Origin: Bacteroidales bacterium
Lineage (GTDB): Bacteria > Bacteroidota > Bacteroidia > Bacteroidales > WCHB1-69
Length of the DNA: 64,000 bases
NCBI GenBank assembly: GCA_017615595.1
Contig: JAFZZT010000050.1
Location: 140,002 to 204,001, forward strand
Reading direction: 5' to 3'
Shown here piece after piece: positions 25,868 to 33,430 of the stretch; within the stretch, counting starts at the first letter, position 1; every line of letters starts with the position of its first letter. The notes beneath the pieces were generated by a model. It saw only the letters and a program-made list of their open reading frames with translations. It was not told the DNA's origin and did no database searches. The translations under genes and the position numbers were made by a program.

Positions 25868-25875
25868 CAAAGATA
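25868..25875 (-). promoter_or_regulatory. -7 element (TATCTTTG) for the first TA pair
   Basis: Minus-strand TATCTTTG, full consensus match, 20 bases before the toxin start. Confidence 0.5.
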
Positions 25876-26006
25876 ACATTTATCTCCATTCATTTCGCTT
25901 ATATGCAAAATATTATTTTCGACATTCTTTTGCCCGCAACCAGATCATTCTTCATTATACATTCTACATGGCAAAAAGAGCGCAGCGCACGGCCACGCCC
26001 TTTGTC

Positions 26007-26038
26007 AATTATGAATTATAAATTCAGAATTATGAATT
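26007..26038. repeat. AT-rich direct repeat after the FISUMP gene
   Basis: AATTATGAATT occurs twice (26007-26017 and 26028-26038), separated by ten AT-rich bases, directly downstream of the FISUMP stop. The rest of 25876-26006 shows nothing recognisable. Confidence 0.4.
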
Positions 26039-26041
26039 GGT

Positions 26042-29000
26042 TTAATCTCGGAGGCAGCGGACGGAAGCACCGTATGCTTTCCTGTTTTCACTACAATAGT
26101 ACAACGAAGGGTAGTCTGATCCGGTCCAAAAGTCATACACACGGTAGTTATCGCGTTGAGTAGTGCCCCAAAATAACACATATCTTTCAAAATCACTATA
26201 ATAACCCCTATAACAACCCGCAAGAACAGCCGAGAAACCGGTGGCGTTGTTGGTGGACGGGTCGTTGCCTACAAAACAAGTGTCTGCTCCAAGATACCAT
26301 TCACACGCGTTGGAGGCTAACGCCTTGGCAATATTGGAGGAGACACCACCGCAGGTGTATTCGCTCTGCGAAGATACATAGTCATACAACTGCGACCTCT
26401 CCGTATTGTTCGGGACATGCCAGCCTTCAGGACAGATGCCTCTGCGGTGGCCGGAGAAAGTCACGCCAAAAGAGTTGTTAAGACTCCCCGTGGAGGTCTC
26501 TCCAAATGCCACGTCAAACGTATCCACCGCCGCATTCCAGTTGTACAACAGGCCATAAACGGCAGTATTGTCGGCACTGCCATTCACATAGTAGGCTTTC
26601 TTGCCCGTATAAGACATATTGCCTGCAGGGTATTCCAAAATTGTGGTACCCGTGCTTGGGGATGTCGTGCAGCGCATGTTCTCCTTCGTCCAGCACTGGT
26701 TGCCGATCTGCACGGTATTATAGACGTTACCCTCATGGTCACTCACCGTGGCGAGGCCTTGGCAAGGCAACGCGTCATTGGGGTTGCGGCCGGTACCATC
26801 CCACGATTGATACACCTTGACGGTGAAACTCACTTGTGAACCGTAGCTTGTACCTACAATATTGGTGGCATAGGCGCGCACATAATAGGTGTTTCCGACA
26901 ACGAGACCATGCATATTGCTCTCAAACACACCTGTACCTCCACCGTCAATAGTGTGATTGTCGGAGAGCGTGGGATTCCCAGTGGTGTTCCAACAAATCC
27001 CCTTTGCACTCACCACAGATCCGCCATCGGAAGTCACATTACCGCCGCAGGTGGCGGGAGGTGCTGAGGTGGCTGACACTGCCACAATGTCCGCCATCTC
27101 CGCCGTGGTCACGGTGGGCGGAAGGGAATTTTCTTGTACAGTGAAATTGGACACATCTCGGATGCAACGTACAGAAAGTAAATCCGCCGCATCAGATACT
27201 TCGCGGTGACCCCAACTAATAGCAACAGTATTGGATTGTACATTGGGGTACTGAATAAGTGTGTACTGGTTACCATCAGAATCTTCAAAAGGCTGTGTGG
27301 TAGAAGTCCAAAAAGCACCATCGCCAAAATTCACGACGAACGATGGGGTTATGTAATTTCCAAGAATCCACCAATCTTCCATGTTTGGTATATGCCAACC
27401 AGTTGGGCAGGCCTGTAGGACATCCGGCCAATAGAAATGTTCGTTGCCTGATACGTTCCGCAAGTTCTCCCTCATCCAACATTGATTGCCGATCTGCATA
27501 GTATTATAGACATTGCCCCATGAGTCGGCAACCATAACAGCACCTTGGCACGGCAACGCATCATTGGGGTTGAGTCCGGTACCACTCCACAGCTGATACT
27601 CCGGAAAGGTGAAACTCATCTGACTACCATAGCTTGTGCCTGCACTATTGGTGGCGTAGGCCCGCACGTAATAGGTGGTATCGCGGGTTAATATTTGCAA
27701 ATCGCTCAAAAAAGCTCCCATGCCACCACCATCAATCGTGTGGTTATCTGAGATAGTGGGAGTTCCTGTGGTGTTCCAACACACCCCCTTTGCACTCACC
27801 ACAGATCCGCCATCGGAGATTACGTTACCACCGCAAATAGCGGATGATTCTGTAATATTAGAAACAGCTGCCGTTTTCACTGTGGGTGGCAGGGCATGTG
27901 TTTCTGGCAAAAGAAAACTCTGTTGTAAGGAATCCACTTGTGACTGTAGTGCCTCTAAGCCATTGAACATTTCGCAAATGTTCACACCGTTACAGGAAGC
28001 CTCGGTGATATAGCCTGCATCGTTCGTAAAAGCACTAACATTGGTTGGCACTGTCGGAATAGTAGGAGTATTGATTAGGTCATTGTAGTCTTTATCCCAG
28101 GCGTTGAACTGCGGGTCGGTCTCCGTATAGCCAGTAAGATAACCTGCATCGTTGGTGAACGCACTAACATTTATCGGAACAACAGGGATGACTGGTTGGT
28201 TGGTGAGATCGTTGTAGTCGCCGCTGAAAAGCTCGGGCTTGTTTGTCAACGAGTTGTAGTCGCCGTCGAAACCTGTAGGCAACTTCACAAAACTGCCGCC
28301 TGTCAAGAAGAGTGTGTCATGGCTGATGCTCAGCACCTGCTGCTCGGTGAAGCTCGTCAAATAGCCTGCATCGTTCGTGAAAGCACTAACATTGGTCGGC
28401 ACTGTCGGAATAGTCGGAGTGTTGGTCAGGTCATTGTAGTCCTTGTCCCAGGCATTGAACTGCGGATCGGTCTCCGTATAGCCAGTAAGATAGCCTGCAT
28501 CGTTGGTGAACGCGCTAACGTTTGTCGGAACAGTGGGTATGACTGGTTGGTTGGTGAGATCGTTGTAGTCGCCACTGAAAAGCTCGGGCTTGTTCGTCAA
28601 CGAGTTGTAGTCGCCGTCGAAACCTGCAGGCAACTTCACGAAACTGCCGCCCGTCAGGAAGAGTGTGTCATGGCTGATGCTTAGCACCTGCTGCTCGGTG
28701 AAGCTTGTCAGATAGCCAGCATCGTTCGTGAAGTCACTAACATTGGTTGGCACTGTCGGAATAGTAGGAGTATTGATCAGGTCATTATAGTCCTTGTCCC
28801 AGGCATTGAACTGCGGATCAGTCTCCGTATAGCCAGTAAGATAGCCTGCATCGTTGGTGAACGCGCTAATGTTTGTCGGAACAGTGGGTATGACTGGTTG
28901 GTTGGTGAGATCATTGTAGTCGCCGCTGAAAAGCTCGGGCTTGTTCGTCAACGAGTTGTAGTCGCCGTCGAAGCCTGATGGAAGTTTCACAAAGCTTCCT

Positions 29001-29560
29001 CCCGTCAGGAAAATCGTGTCATTGGTGATAGTCAGAATCTGCTGTTCGGTGTAGGAGGTGAGATACCCCGCATCATTGTTGAAAGCACTCACATCTGTCG
29101 GAACAGTTGGGATAAGTGGTTGATTAGTGAGGTCGTTGTAATCCCCACTAAAAGCATTCCCCGCCTCTTTCGCATACAACGCATACGGCACACTCAGCAT
29201 CTGCTGTACGCTCGTAATCGTGTAGTTGTCGCCTCCATTTGGGTCGATTTCCGTCTTGAGGAAATAGGGGCCGTTCGCCCAGTCGATGTCGGCGAAAACG
29301 CCTTGCAGCACGTTGCCGCCACCGATCTGCAGCGTCATCAGACCGTTGGCATTCGTCACGGCGGTCTGCGTTTCCATATAGGCCAGGTTTCCGTTGATAC
29401 CGCCCTGCAGGATGCTCACGCGCACGCCCACCGGCGCGTTGCTCACCAGCGCGTTGCTGGCGTTGCGCACCACCGCCTGATAGGTGAACTTCTCGGGTGA
29501 CTGCGCAAGGATGGCGGTAGCGCAGAGCAGGAGAGTTAGGAAGATGGTAAATTTCTTCAT
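26042..29560 (-). CDS. Large exported repeat protein with two FISUMP domains
   Basis: A 1172-residue secreted or surface protein. A signal peptide (1-19) is followed by an N-terminal domain (about 20-130, KFTYQAVVRNASNALVSNAP) common in Bacteroidota surface proteins. Residues 134-525 are built from repeats of the form GDYNDLTNxPxIP and SAFTNDAGYLT, resembling phage tail-fibre or collagen-like shaft repeats; the DNA unit is 351 bp. Then come two rounds of an Fn3-like domain (SSAICGGNVISDGGSVVSAK, YYVRAYATNSAGTSYGS) plus a FISUMP domain (GNVYNTMQIGNQCWMRENLR, CPTGWHIPN). The C-terminus SVRCLRD is the family hallmark. No T9SS sorting domain is visible after it. It follows a small T9SS-sorted protein by 115 bases. 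An adhesion or display role is inferred. Confidence 0.85.
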   Translation of the reverse strand: MKKFTIFLTLLLCATAILAQSPEKFTYQAVVRNASNALVSNAPVGVRVSILQGGINGNLAYMETQTAVTNANGLMTLQIGGGNVLQGVFADIDWANGPYFLKTEIDPNGGDNYTITSVQQMLSVPYALYAKEAGNAFSGDYNDLTNQPLIPTVPTDVSAFNNDAGYLTSYTEQQILTITNDTIFLTGGSFVKLPSGFDGDYNSLTNKPELFSGDYNDLTNQPVIPTVPTNISAFTNDAGYLTGYTETDPQFNAWDKDYNDLINTPTIPTVPTNVSDFTNDAGYLTSFTEQQVLSISHDTLFLTGGSFVKLPAGFDGDYNSLTNKPELFSGDYNDLTNQPVIPTVPTNVSAFTNDAGYLTGYTETDPQFNAWDKDYNDLTNTPTIPTVPTNVSAFTNDAGYLTSFTEQQVLSISHDTLFLTGGSFVKLPTGFDGDYNSLTNKPELFSGDYNDLTNQPVIPVVPINVSAFTNDAGYLTGYTETDPQFNAWDKDYNDLINTPTIPTVPTNVSAFTNDAGYITEASCNGVNICEMFNGLEALQSQVDSLQQSFLLPETHALPPTVKTAAVSNITESSAICGGNVISDGGSVVSAKGVCWNTTGTPTISDNHTIDGGGMGAFLSDLQILTRDTTYYVRAYATNSAGTSYGSQMSFTFPEYQLWSGTGLNPNDALPCQGAVMVADSWGNVYNTMQIGNQCWMRENLRNVSGNEHFYWPDVLQACPTGWHIPNMEDWWILGNYITPSFVVNFGDGAFWTSTTQPFEDSDGNQYTLIQYPNVQSNTVAISWGHREVSDAADLLSVRCIRDVSNFTVQENSLPPTVTTAEMADIVAVSATSAPPATCGGNVTSDGGSVVSAKGICWNTTGNPTLSDNHTIDGGGTGVFESNMHGLVVGNTYYVRAYATNIVGTSYGSQVSFTVKVYQSWDGTGRNPNDALPCQGLATVSDHEGNVYNTVQIGNQCWTKENMRCTTSPSTGTTILEYPAGNMSYTGKKAYYVNGSADNTAVYGLLYNWNAAVDTFDVAFGETSTGSLNNSFGVTFSGHRRGICPEGWHVPNNTERSQLYDYVSSQSEYTCGGVSSNIAKALASNACEWYLGADTCFVGNDPSTNNATGFSAVLAGCYRGYYSDFERYVLFWGTTQRDNYRVYDFWTGSDYPSLYYCSENRKAYGASVRCLRD
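27986..29161 (-). repeat. Tandem 351-bp coding repeat in the FISUMP gene
   Basis: The marker CGCCGTCGAA recurs near 28261, 28612 and 28963, exactly 351 bases apart, which equals 117 codons. Each unit contains four related 28-30 residue modules. Units are over 90% alike by eye, so recent duplication or homogenisation is likely, and the copy number may vary between strains or be mis-assembled. Confidence 0.85.
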
Positions 29561-29600
29561 TGCTTTTTATGTTTTGGTGAATACTATTGTTCTGTTCCAT

Positions 29601-29663
29601 CCCCACACTGCGCTTCGCTTGTATGGGGTTATTAGCACTTCGTGCGTCTTGCCTCTTCGAGGC
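29601..29663. repeat. Three consecutive short hairpins
   Basis: In the 115-base gap between the T9SS-sorted gene and the FISUMP gene are CCCCA/TGGGG (29601-29628), GCAC-TTC-GTGC (29635-29645) and GCCTC-TTC-GAGGC (29651-29663). The last two share a three-base loop. No T-run follows, so a normal terminator is unlikely. Confidence 0.4.
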
Positions 29664-29675
29664 TGCTCAAGGAAT

Positions 29676-30164
29676 TTATTTCCGCACCACCTTGAACGTC
29701 TTCAAAACACGCTTGCCGTCACGCAGCTCCAGATAGTAGGTGCCGGTGGCGTAATGGCCGATTTGGAAGGTGGTGAGGTCGTCGGTGACCGTGAGGGTCT
29801 GCAACTGCTTGCCATTGCCGTCGTAGAGGATGGCGCGGAGACCGCCGACTGGGATTTCGAAGCCGTTGAGCTGCAGCTGCGCGAGGTTTTCGGTCGGGTT
29901 GGGATAGACCACGGCATTGAGGGCGATCTGCGGGTAGTTGTCCACGCCGACGGCCTGGATTTCGTAGGGTTGCTGCACTCCTTCCGCAACGGACACAGAG
30001 CCGTCGTTGTTGGCCGAGGTCTGCACGGCAATCTGCCCGACAGTGTAGCTGACACTGCCGCTGTTGCTTTGCGCATCGCCACCCACGGGCACGATGGCAG
30101 ACTGTGCGAAGGTTGCTCCCGCGACACAAAGCAGGAAAATAATCAAAGTGGTTCGTTGTTTCAT
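29676..30164 (-). CDS. Small exported protein with T9SS type A sorting domain
   Basis: A 162-residue protein with a signal peptide (MKQRTTLIIFLLCVAGATFA) and a C-terminal type IX sorting domain covering nearly the second half. The sorting domain shows VYPNPTENLAQLQL, LYDGNGKQ, IGHYATGTYYLEL and the basic end KTFKVVRK. The region between (about 21-85) is short and has repeated Ser/Val/Gly strands, SYTVGQIAVQ and SVSVAEGVQQPYEI, a pattern often seen just before such domains. It would be exported by the T9SS and attached to the outer surface. With so little besides the sorting signal, its own function is unclear. It may act with the FISUMP protein downstream. Confidence 0.85.
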   Translation of the reverse strand: MKQRTTLIIFLLCVAGATFAQSAIVPVGGDAQSNSGSVSYTVGQIAVQTSANNDGSVSVAEGVQQPYEIQAVGVDNYPQIALNAVVYPNPTENLAQLQLNGFEIPVGGLRAILYDGNGKQLQTLTVTDDLTTFQIGHYATGTYYLELRDGKRVLKTFKVVRK

Positions 30165-30213
30165 TTTATTATCTGTTTAATTGTCAATAGAATCGTCCTT
30201 TATGAACAATACA

Positions 30214-30447
30214 AAAAGAAAGTGGAGCTATCATCCGACAGCATCCACAGAGTAGGGTCTGGACTCCCTGTTAGTAAGATACTGAAGAACAAGCCCCACC
30301 GTATTGACAATAGATACTCAATAGGCAAGCTTGGTTCTCGTATCCGTACTAACATTCGCGAATTGTCCAGATTCACCGAGACGGATAAGCGAAAACTCGC
30401 TTTCTTTTCAACAAAATCCGTTGTCACGCCGCTCAGCATAACAACGG
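30214..30447 (-). ncRNA. Candidate long rod-like structured RNA (possible 6S RNA)
   Basis: Read on the minus strand, this stretch folds by eye into one long interrupted hairpin. A 5' stem pairs 30441-30447 with 30418-30424. The closing stem pairs 30400-30408 with 30214-30222 (9 bp). Inward stems are 30382-30386 with 30233-30237, 30365-30371 with 30258-30264 (7 bp), 30347-30353 with 30270-30276 (7 bp), 30340-30344 with 30278-30282, 30334-30337 with 30287-30290, and 30329-30332 with 30291-30294, capped by 30318-30323 with 30302-30307. Bubbles separate the stems. A -7 element sits just upstream and a T-rich stretch follows the closing stem. The closing-stem-to-loop span of about 195 bases and the bubbled rod suggest 6S RNA, but a structured leader of the T9SS gene is possible. 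A 79-codon frame over the same DNA is probably not a gene. Confidence 0.5.
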
Positions 30448-30449
30448 TG

Positions 30450-30457
30450 CAAAAATA
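30450..30457 (-). promoter_or_regulatory. -7 element (TATTTTTG) for the structured RNA
   Basis: Minus-strand TATTTTTG ends three bases before the first predicted stem, so transcription would start at or near that stem. It is the only -7 match upstream of the T9SS-sorted gene. Confidence 0.5.
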
Positions 30458-30534
30458 ACAAAAAAAATCTCAGCTGTTCGGTCTTTTTACAATCAACTGT
30501 TAATTTTTTGGGATGCTTCACGACACGGTCTTCA

Positions 30535-30834
30535 GACTTCGTCACCAAAAAAATCATAAAATTTATAATTCACTCATAATGAGAAATATGATTATATCAA
30601 GGCACCCAAAATAGGTGTCCCAATGCTTTTTTTGAGTATTATCGCGGAAAAATCACAGGTTATGTTTGTCCGACAAAAAAGAACAAGTCAGGTTTGACGA
30701 GCATTGTCGTCGTCCGAAAGGGAAAAGGCCGGTATAAAGTCGTCAAGACGGTGGGGAGCAGTTCCAATTGAAACTTCACAAACCCCTCAAAAAACTCTTT
30801 GACGAAAATCTTTAGGTGACGAAATGACGAAGTC
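30535..30834 (+). mobile_element. Internally deleted IS1634-like element
   Basis: A 300-base stretch is bounded by perfect 10-bp inverted repeats (30535-30544 and 30825-30834). Inside, from the ATG at 30662, the sequence reads MFVR and then, after a one-base frame change, KKNKSGLTSIVVVRKGKGRY followed by KVVKTVGSSS. This is the start of an IS1634/IS4-type transposase. It breaks off at 30771. A second short frame just after (ending LKKLFDENL, stop near 30814) may be the transposase tail joined by deletion. No target-site duplication was seen. It occupies most of the gene-free stretch 30458-30869; the rest holds nothing recognisable. Confidence 0.55.
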
Positions 30835-30869
30835 AGGAAAGAGCTAATAGAATTAAATCAATAGACTTA

Positions 30870-31172
30870 TCACAACGGACGGGCAATAGTGAGGCCCAAT
30901 ATGTTTAGAATATTGAGGAAGAGACCGGCACTGGGTTCCACATTTCCTGTTTCAATACGGGAGATATAAGATTTCTTTGTTCCCACTTTCTCTGCCAATT
31001 CCTGCTGTGTCATGCCTTCGCTCTTTCGAGCATCATGAACAATGGTACCCACACAATAAGCGTATGCCTCTCTTCGAAACGCCTCACGCTGCGGAGTACC
31101 TGGGGCTCCATATAATGAGTTTAAAACATCATCAAAATTTCCGATATTACTTTTTTTCTGCATAATATTCAT
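30870..31172 (-). CDS. XRE family antitoxin (HigA-like)
   Basis: A 100-residue protein with a classic C-terminal helix-turn-helix (about 50-95): SEGMTQQELAEKVGTKKSYI, then SRIETGNVEPSAGLF. The N-terminal 45 residues would contact the toxin. It overlaps the toxin gene by 26 bases; a start at the internal ATG (31163) would shorten the overlap to 17. In HigBA-type systems the antitoxin binds the toxin and represses the shared promoter. Confidence 0.88.
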   Translation of the reverse strand: MNIMQKKSNIGNFDDVLNSLYGAPGTPQREAFRREAYAYCVGTIVHDARKSEGMTQQELAEKVGTKKSYISRIETGNVEPSAGLFLNILNILGLTIARPL

Positions 31173-31476
31173 TTTTTAATTTTATTGCCTTTTGAATTTC
31201 ATTCTCGGGGGTTTTTTGGGTCTTTTTGCGGAACCCGTTGAACAACATCACAATATTACCCTCATCAAAAATAAAGAAAGCCCTGTATATGTTTCCTTCA
31301 TGATTTGCCCGAAGTTCGAAGACTCCCTCTCTAATATGTTTCACAAAGTTCGAACCGGGTCGTTGCTGTGTCTTCAGCACATCCATCACATACGCTATTT
31401 TTCTCTGAGCCCCTGAGTCTAGTGAAAGGAAGAAATCAATAAAATAGTGCTTGTAGTAGAGTATAGTTCTTTCCAT
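31147..31476 (-). CDS. RelE/HigB-like toxin (Gp49 family)
   Basis: A 109-residue RelE-superfamily toxin of the phage Gp49/HigB type: KIAYVMDVLKTQQRPGSNFV, HIREGVFELRANHEGNIYRA, then FFIFDEGNIVMLFNGFRKKT with the conserved Lys-rich C-terminal helix. These toxins cleave ribosome-bound mRNA. The start at 31476 (MERTILYY) is chosen because a -7 element ends four bases upstream; the longer frame at 31527 would begin before the promoter. It precedes its HigA partner, the usual toxin-first order. Confidence 0.88.
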   Translation of the reverse strand: MERTILYYKHYFIDFFLSLDSGAQRKIAYVMDVLKTQQRPGSNFVKHIREGVFELRANHEGNIYRAFFIFDEGNIVMLFNGFRKKTQKTPENEIQKAIKLKNEYYAEKK

Positions 31477-31480
31477 GGCG

Positions 31481-31488
31481 CAAAAATA
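31481..31488 (-). promoter_or_regulatory. -7 element (TATTTTTG), start-proximal, for the HigBA pair
   Basis: Minus-strand TATTTTTG followed by CGCC and then the ATG at 31476. This spacing predicts a leaderless or nearly leaderless mRNA and fixes the toxin start. Confidence 0.5.
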
Positions 31489-31535
31489 CAAAAAAAGTTT
31501 ATGGATGGAAATAATATGATCGCGCAATTGAAGGC

Positions 31536-33428
31536 CTACCCCAGCTGCCGCATTTTATCTGCGATATGCTCCACATCGAAGCCCACCTCTTTATATAAGG
31601 ATGGGATGTCGCCGTGGGAGATGAAGCGGTCGGGCAAGGCGATATGTTCCAGACGGATGTTGTTGAGCTGGTTCGTCTCCAGGAACTCGGCTACGGCGGA
31701 GAAGAGTCCGCCCTTCTCGGTGCCGTCCTCTACGGTCATCCAGACAGGGTAGCGCTGGGCAAGTTCATGCAACATAGCTTCGTCCAGGGGTTTCAGATAG
31801 CGCACGTCCAGAAGGGCTGGGTGAATGCCGTCAGCTTCTACCATCTGTATCGCCTTAGAGACTTGGTTGGCCAAGGGACCGAGGGTGAGGACCAGCATTT
31901 TTTCGCCTTCTTGCAGGAGTTCACTCTTGCCGATGGGCAGCACCTGGGGCTCGTTGCGCCAGTCGAGGAGCACGCCGCGCCCGCGGGGGTAGCGTATCAC
32001 GAAAGGCAAGCCCTTCGCCCGCGCATTATGATAGGCGGTCCACATCAGATTGCGCAACTCATGTTCGTTGCGCGGTGAGGAGATAATCAGATCGGGGACG
32101 GAGCGCAGGAAGGCCAGATCGAAGGCTCCCTGATGCGTGGCACCATCCTCCCCCACCAAGCCAGCCCGGTCGATGCAGAAGATGACCGGCAGCTTTTGCA
32201 ACGCCACGTCGTGAATGACCTGGTCGTAACCGCGCTGCAGGAAGGAGGAGTAGATATTGCAGAACACCGTCAGACCGTCTGTGACCATCCCGGCCGCCAA
32301 CGTTACCGCATGCTGCTCTGCGATGCCCACGTCAAAGACTCTTTCGGGGAACTCGGCATCCATGATGGTCATGGAACAGCCGGTAGCCATGGCGGGCGTG
32401 ATGCCTACCACCTTCTCATCCTGACGGGCAATCTCCAGCAGTGTGTGTCCGAAGACATCCTGATATTTCGGGGGCTGGTCGCCCGTCTCGGGCTTGATGA
32501 TCTGTCCCGTCTCGGGATCGAACTTGCCCGGGGCGTGGTAGGTGGTCTGGTTCTGCTCTGCCATCTCCAATCCTTTGCCTTTCACGGTGATGACATGCAA
32601 CAACTGCAATCCCGGAAGTTGTTTCAAGCTGCGCAGGGTTTTGACCAAGTAGATGACATCGTGTCCGTCTGCGGGTCCGAAGTAGCGGTATCCGAGGCTT
32701 TGGAACCAGTTGCTGCCGCCCAGCAGATAGCCCTTGAGTCCGTTGCCCATCTTGCTGAAGAAGCGGGTGATGGCATTGGAGCTCTTCGACTTGAAGGTGA
32801 AGAGGTTCCAGACTCTGTTTTTGAAGCGGTTATAGGCGGGCGAGGCGGTCAGCGTGAGCAGGTATTTGCTCATGGCGCCCGTGCTTTGGTCAATGGATAT
32901 CTTATTGTCGTTCAGGATGACGAGCATATTGACATCGCGGTAGGCGGCCTGGTTCATCGCCTCGAAGGCCATGCCACCGCCGATGGCGCCGTCTCCAATC
33001 ACCGCTATATGGTTACGCTCCTTGTCGCCATTCAATTTGGCGGCCATAGCCATGCCTAAAACGGCCGAAATGGAGGTGGACGAGTGCCCAGTGCCAAAAG
33101 CATCGTATTCGCTCTCCTCGCGGCGCGGGAAGCCGCTGATGCCGCCATAGCACCGGTTTGTGGAGAACTGGTCCTTACGTCCCGTCAAAATCTTGTGGCA
33201 GTATGCCTGATGCCCCACGTCCCAGACGAGCTTGTCATTAGGCGTGTCAAAAACATAATGCAAAGCGACTGTCAGCTCGACGACACCCAAGCTGGAACCC
33301 AGATGACCAGGATGTTCGGCGGTTTGCTCGATAATGAAACGCCGCAGTTCCTGACACAGGGTCGGGAGTTCTTCCACAGAGAGTTTCCGAAGATCTTCGG
33401 GTGTCTGTATCTGATCTAAGTAGGACAT
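31536..33428 (-). CDS. dxs: 1-deoxy-D-xylulose-5-phosphate synthase
   Basis: DXS condenses pyruvate and glyceraldehyde 3-phosphate, the first step of the MEP isoprenoid pathway. The 630-residue protein has all the family's marks: HPGHLGSSLGVVELTVALHY, VWDVGHQAYCHKILTGR, thiamine-diphosphate site GDGAIGGGMAFEAMN ending in LNDN, and the second-half DVGIAEQHAVTLAAGM. It is the last gene of the greA operon and lies two bases after the glycosyltransferase. It uses the same TPP chemistry as the transketolase half upstream, but in a separate pathway. Confidence 0.95.
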   Translation of the reverse strand: MSYLDQIQTPEDLRKLSVEELPTLCQELRRFIIEQTAEHPGHLGSSLGVVELTVALHYVFDTPNDKLVWDVGHQAYCHKILTGRKDQFSTNRCYGGISGFPRREESEYDAFGTGHSSTSISAVLGMAMAAKLNGDKERNHIAVIGDGAIGGGMAFEAMNQAAYRDVNMLVILNDNKISIDQSTGAMSKYLLTLTASPAYNRFKNRVWNLFTFKSKSSNAITRFFSKMGNGLKGYLLGGSNWFQSLGYRYFGPADGHDVIYLVKTLRSLKQLPGLQLLHVITVKGKGLEMAEQNQTTYHAPGKFDPETGQIIKPETGDQPPKYQDVFGHTLLEIARQDEKVVGITPAMATGCSMTIMDAEFPERVFDVGIAEQHAVTLAAGMVTDGLTVFCNIYSSFLQRGYDQVIHDVALQKLPVIFCIDRAGLVGEDGATHQGAFDLAFLRSVPDLIISSPRNEHELRNLMWTAYHNARAKGLPFVIRYPRGRGVLLDWRNEPQVLPIGKSELLQEGEKMLVLTLGPLANQVSKAIQMVEADGIHPALLDVRYLKPLDEAMLHELAQRYPVWMTVEDGTEKGGLFSAVAEFLETNQLNNIRLEHIALPDRFISHGDIPSLYKEVGFDVEHIADKMRQLG

Positions 33429-33430
33429 GA

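Noticed and set aside
27986..29161. CRISPR-like regular repeats
   Set aside because: The units are 351 bp long and encode protein; there are no short repeats with unique spacers and no cas genes.
30200..30439. 79-codon minus-strand frame over the structured RNA
   Set aside because: It starts ten bases after the -7 box but looks like no known protein, and the same DNA forms a long regular hairpin; kept only as an alternative explanation.
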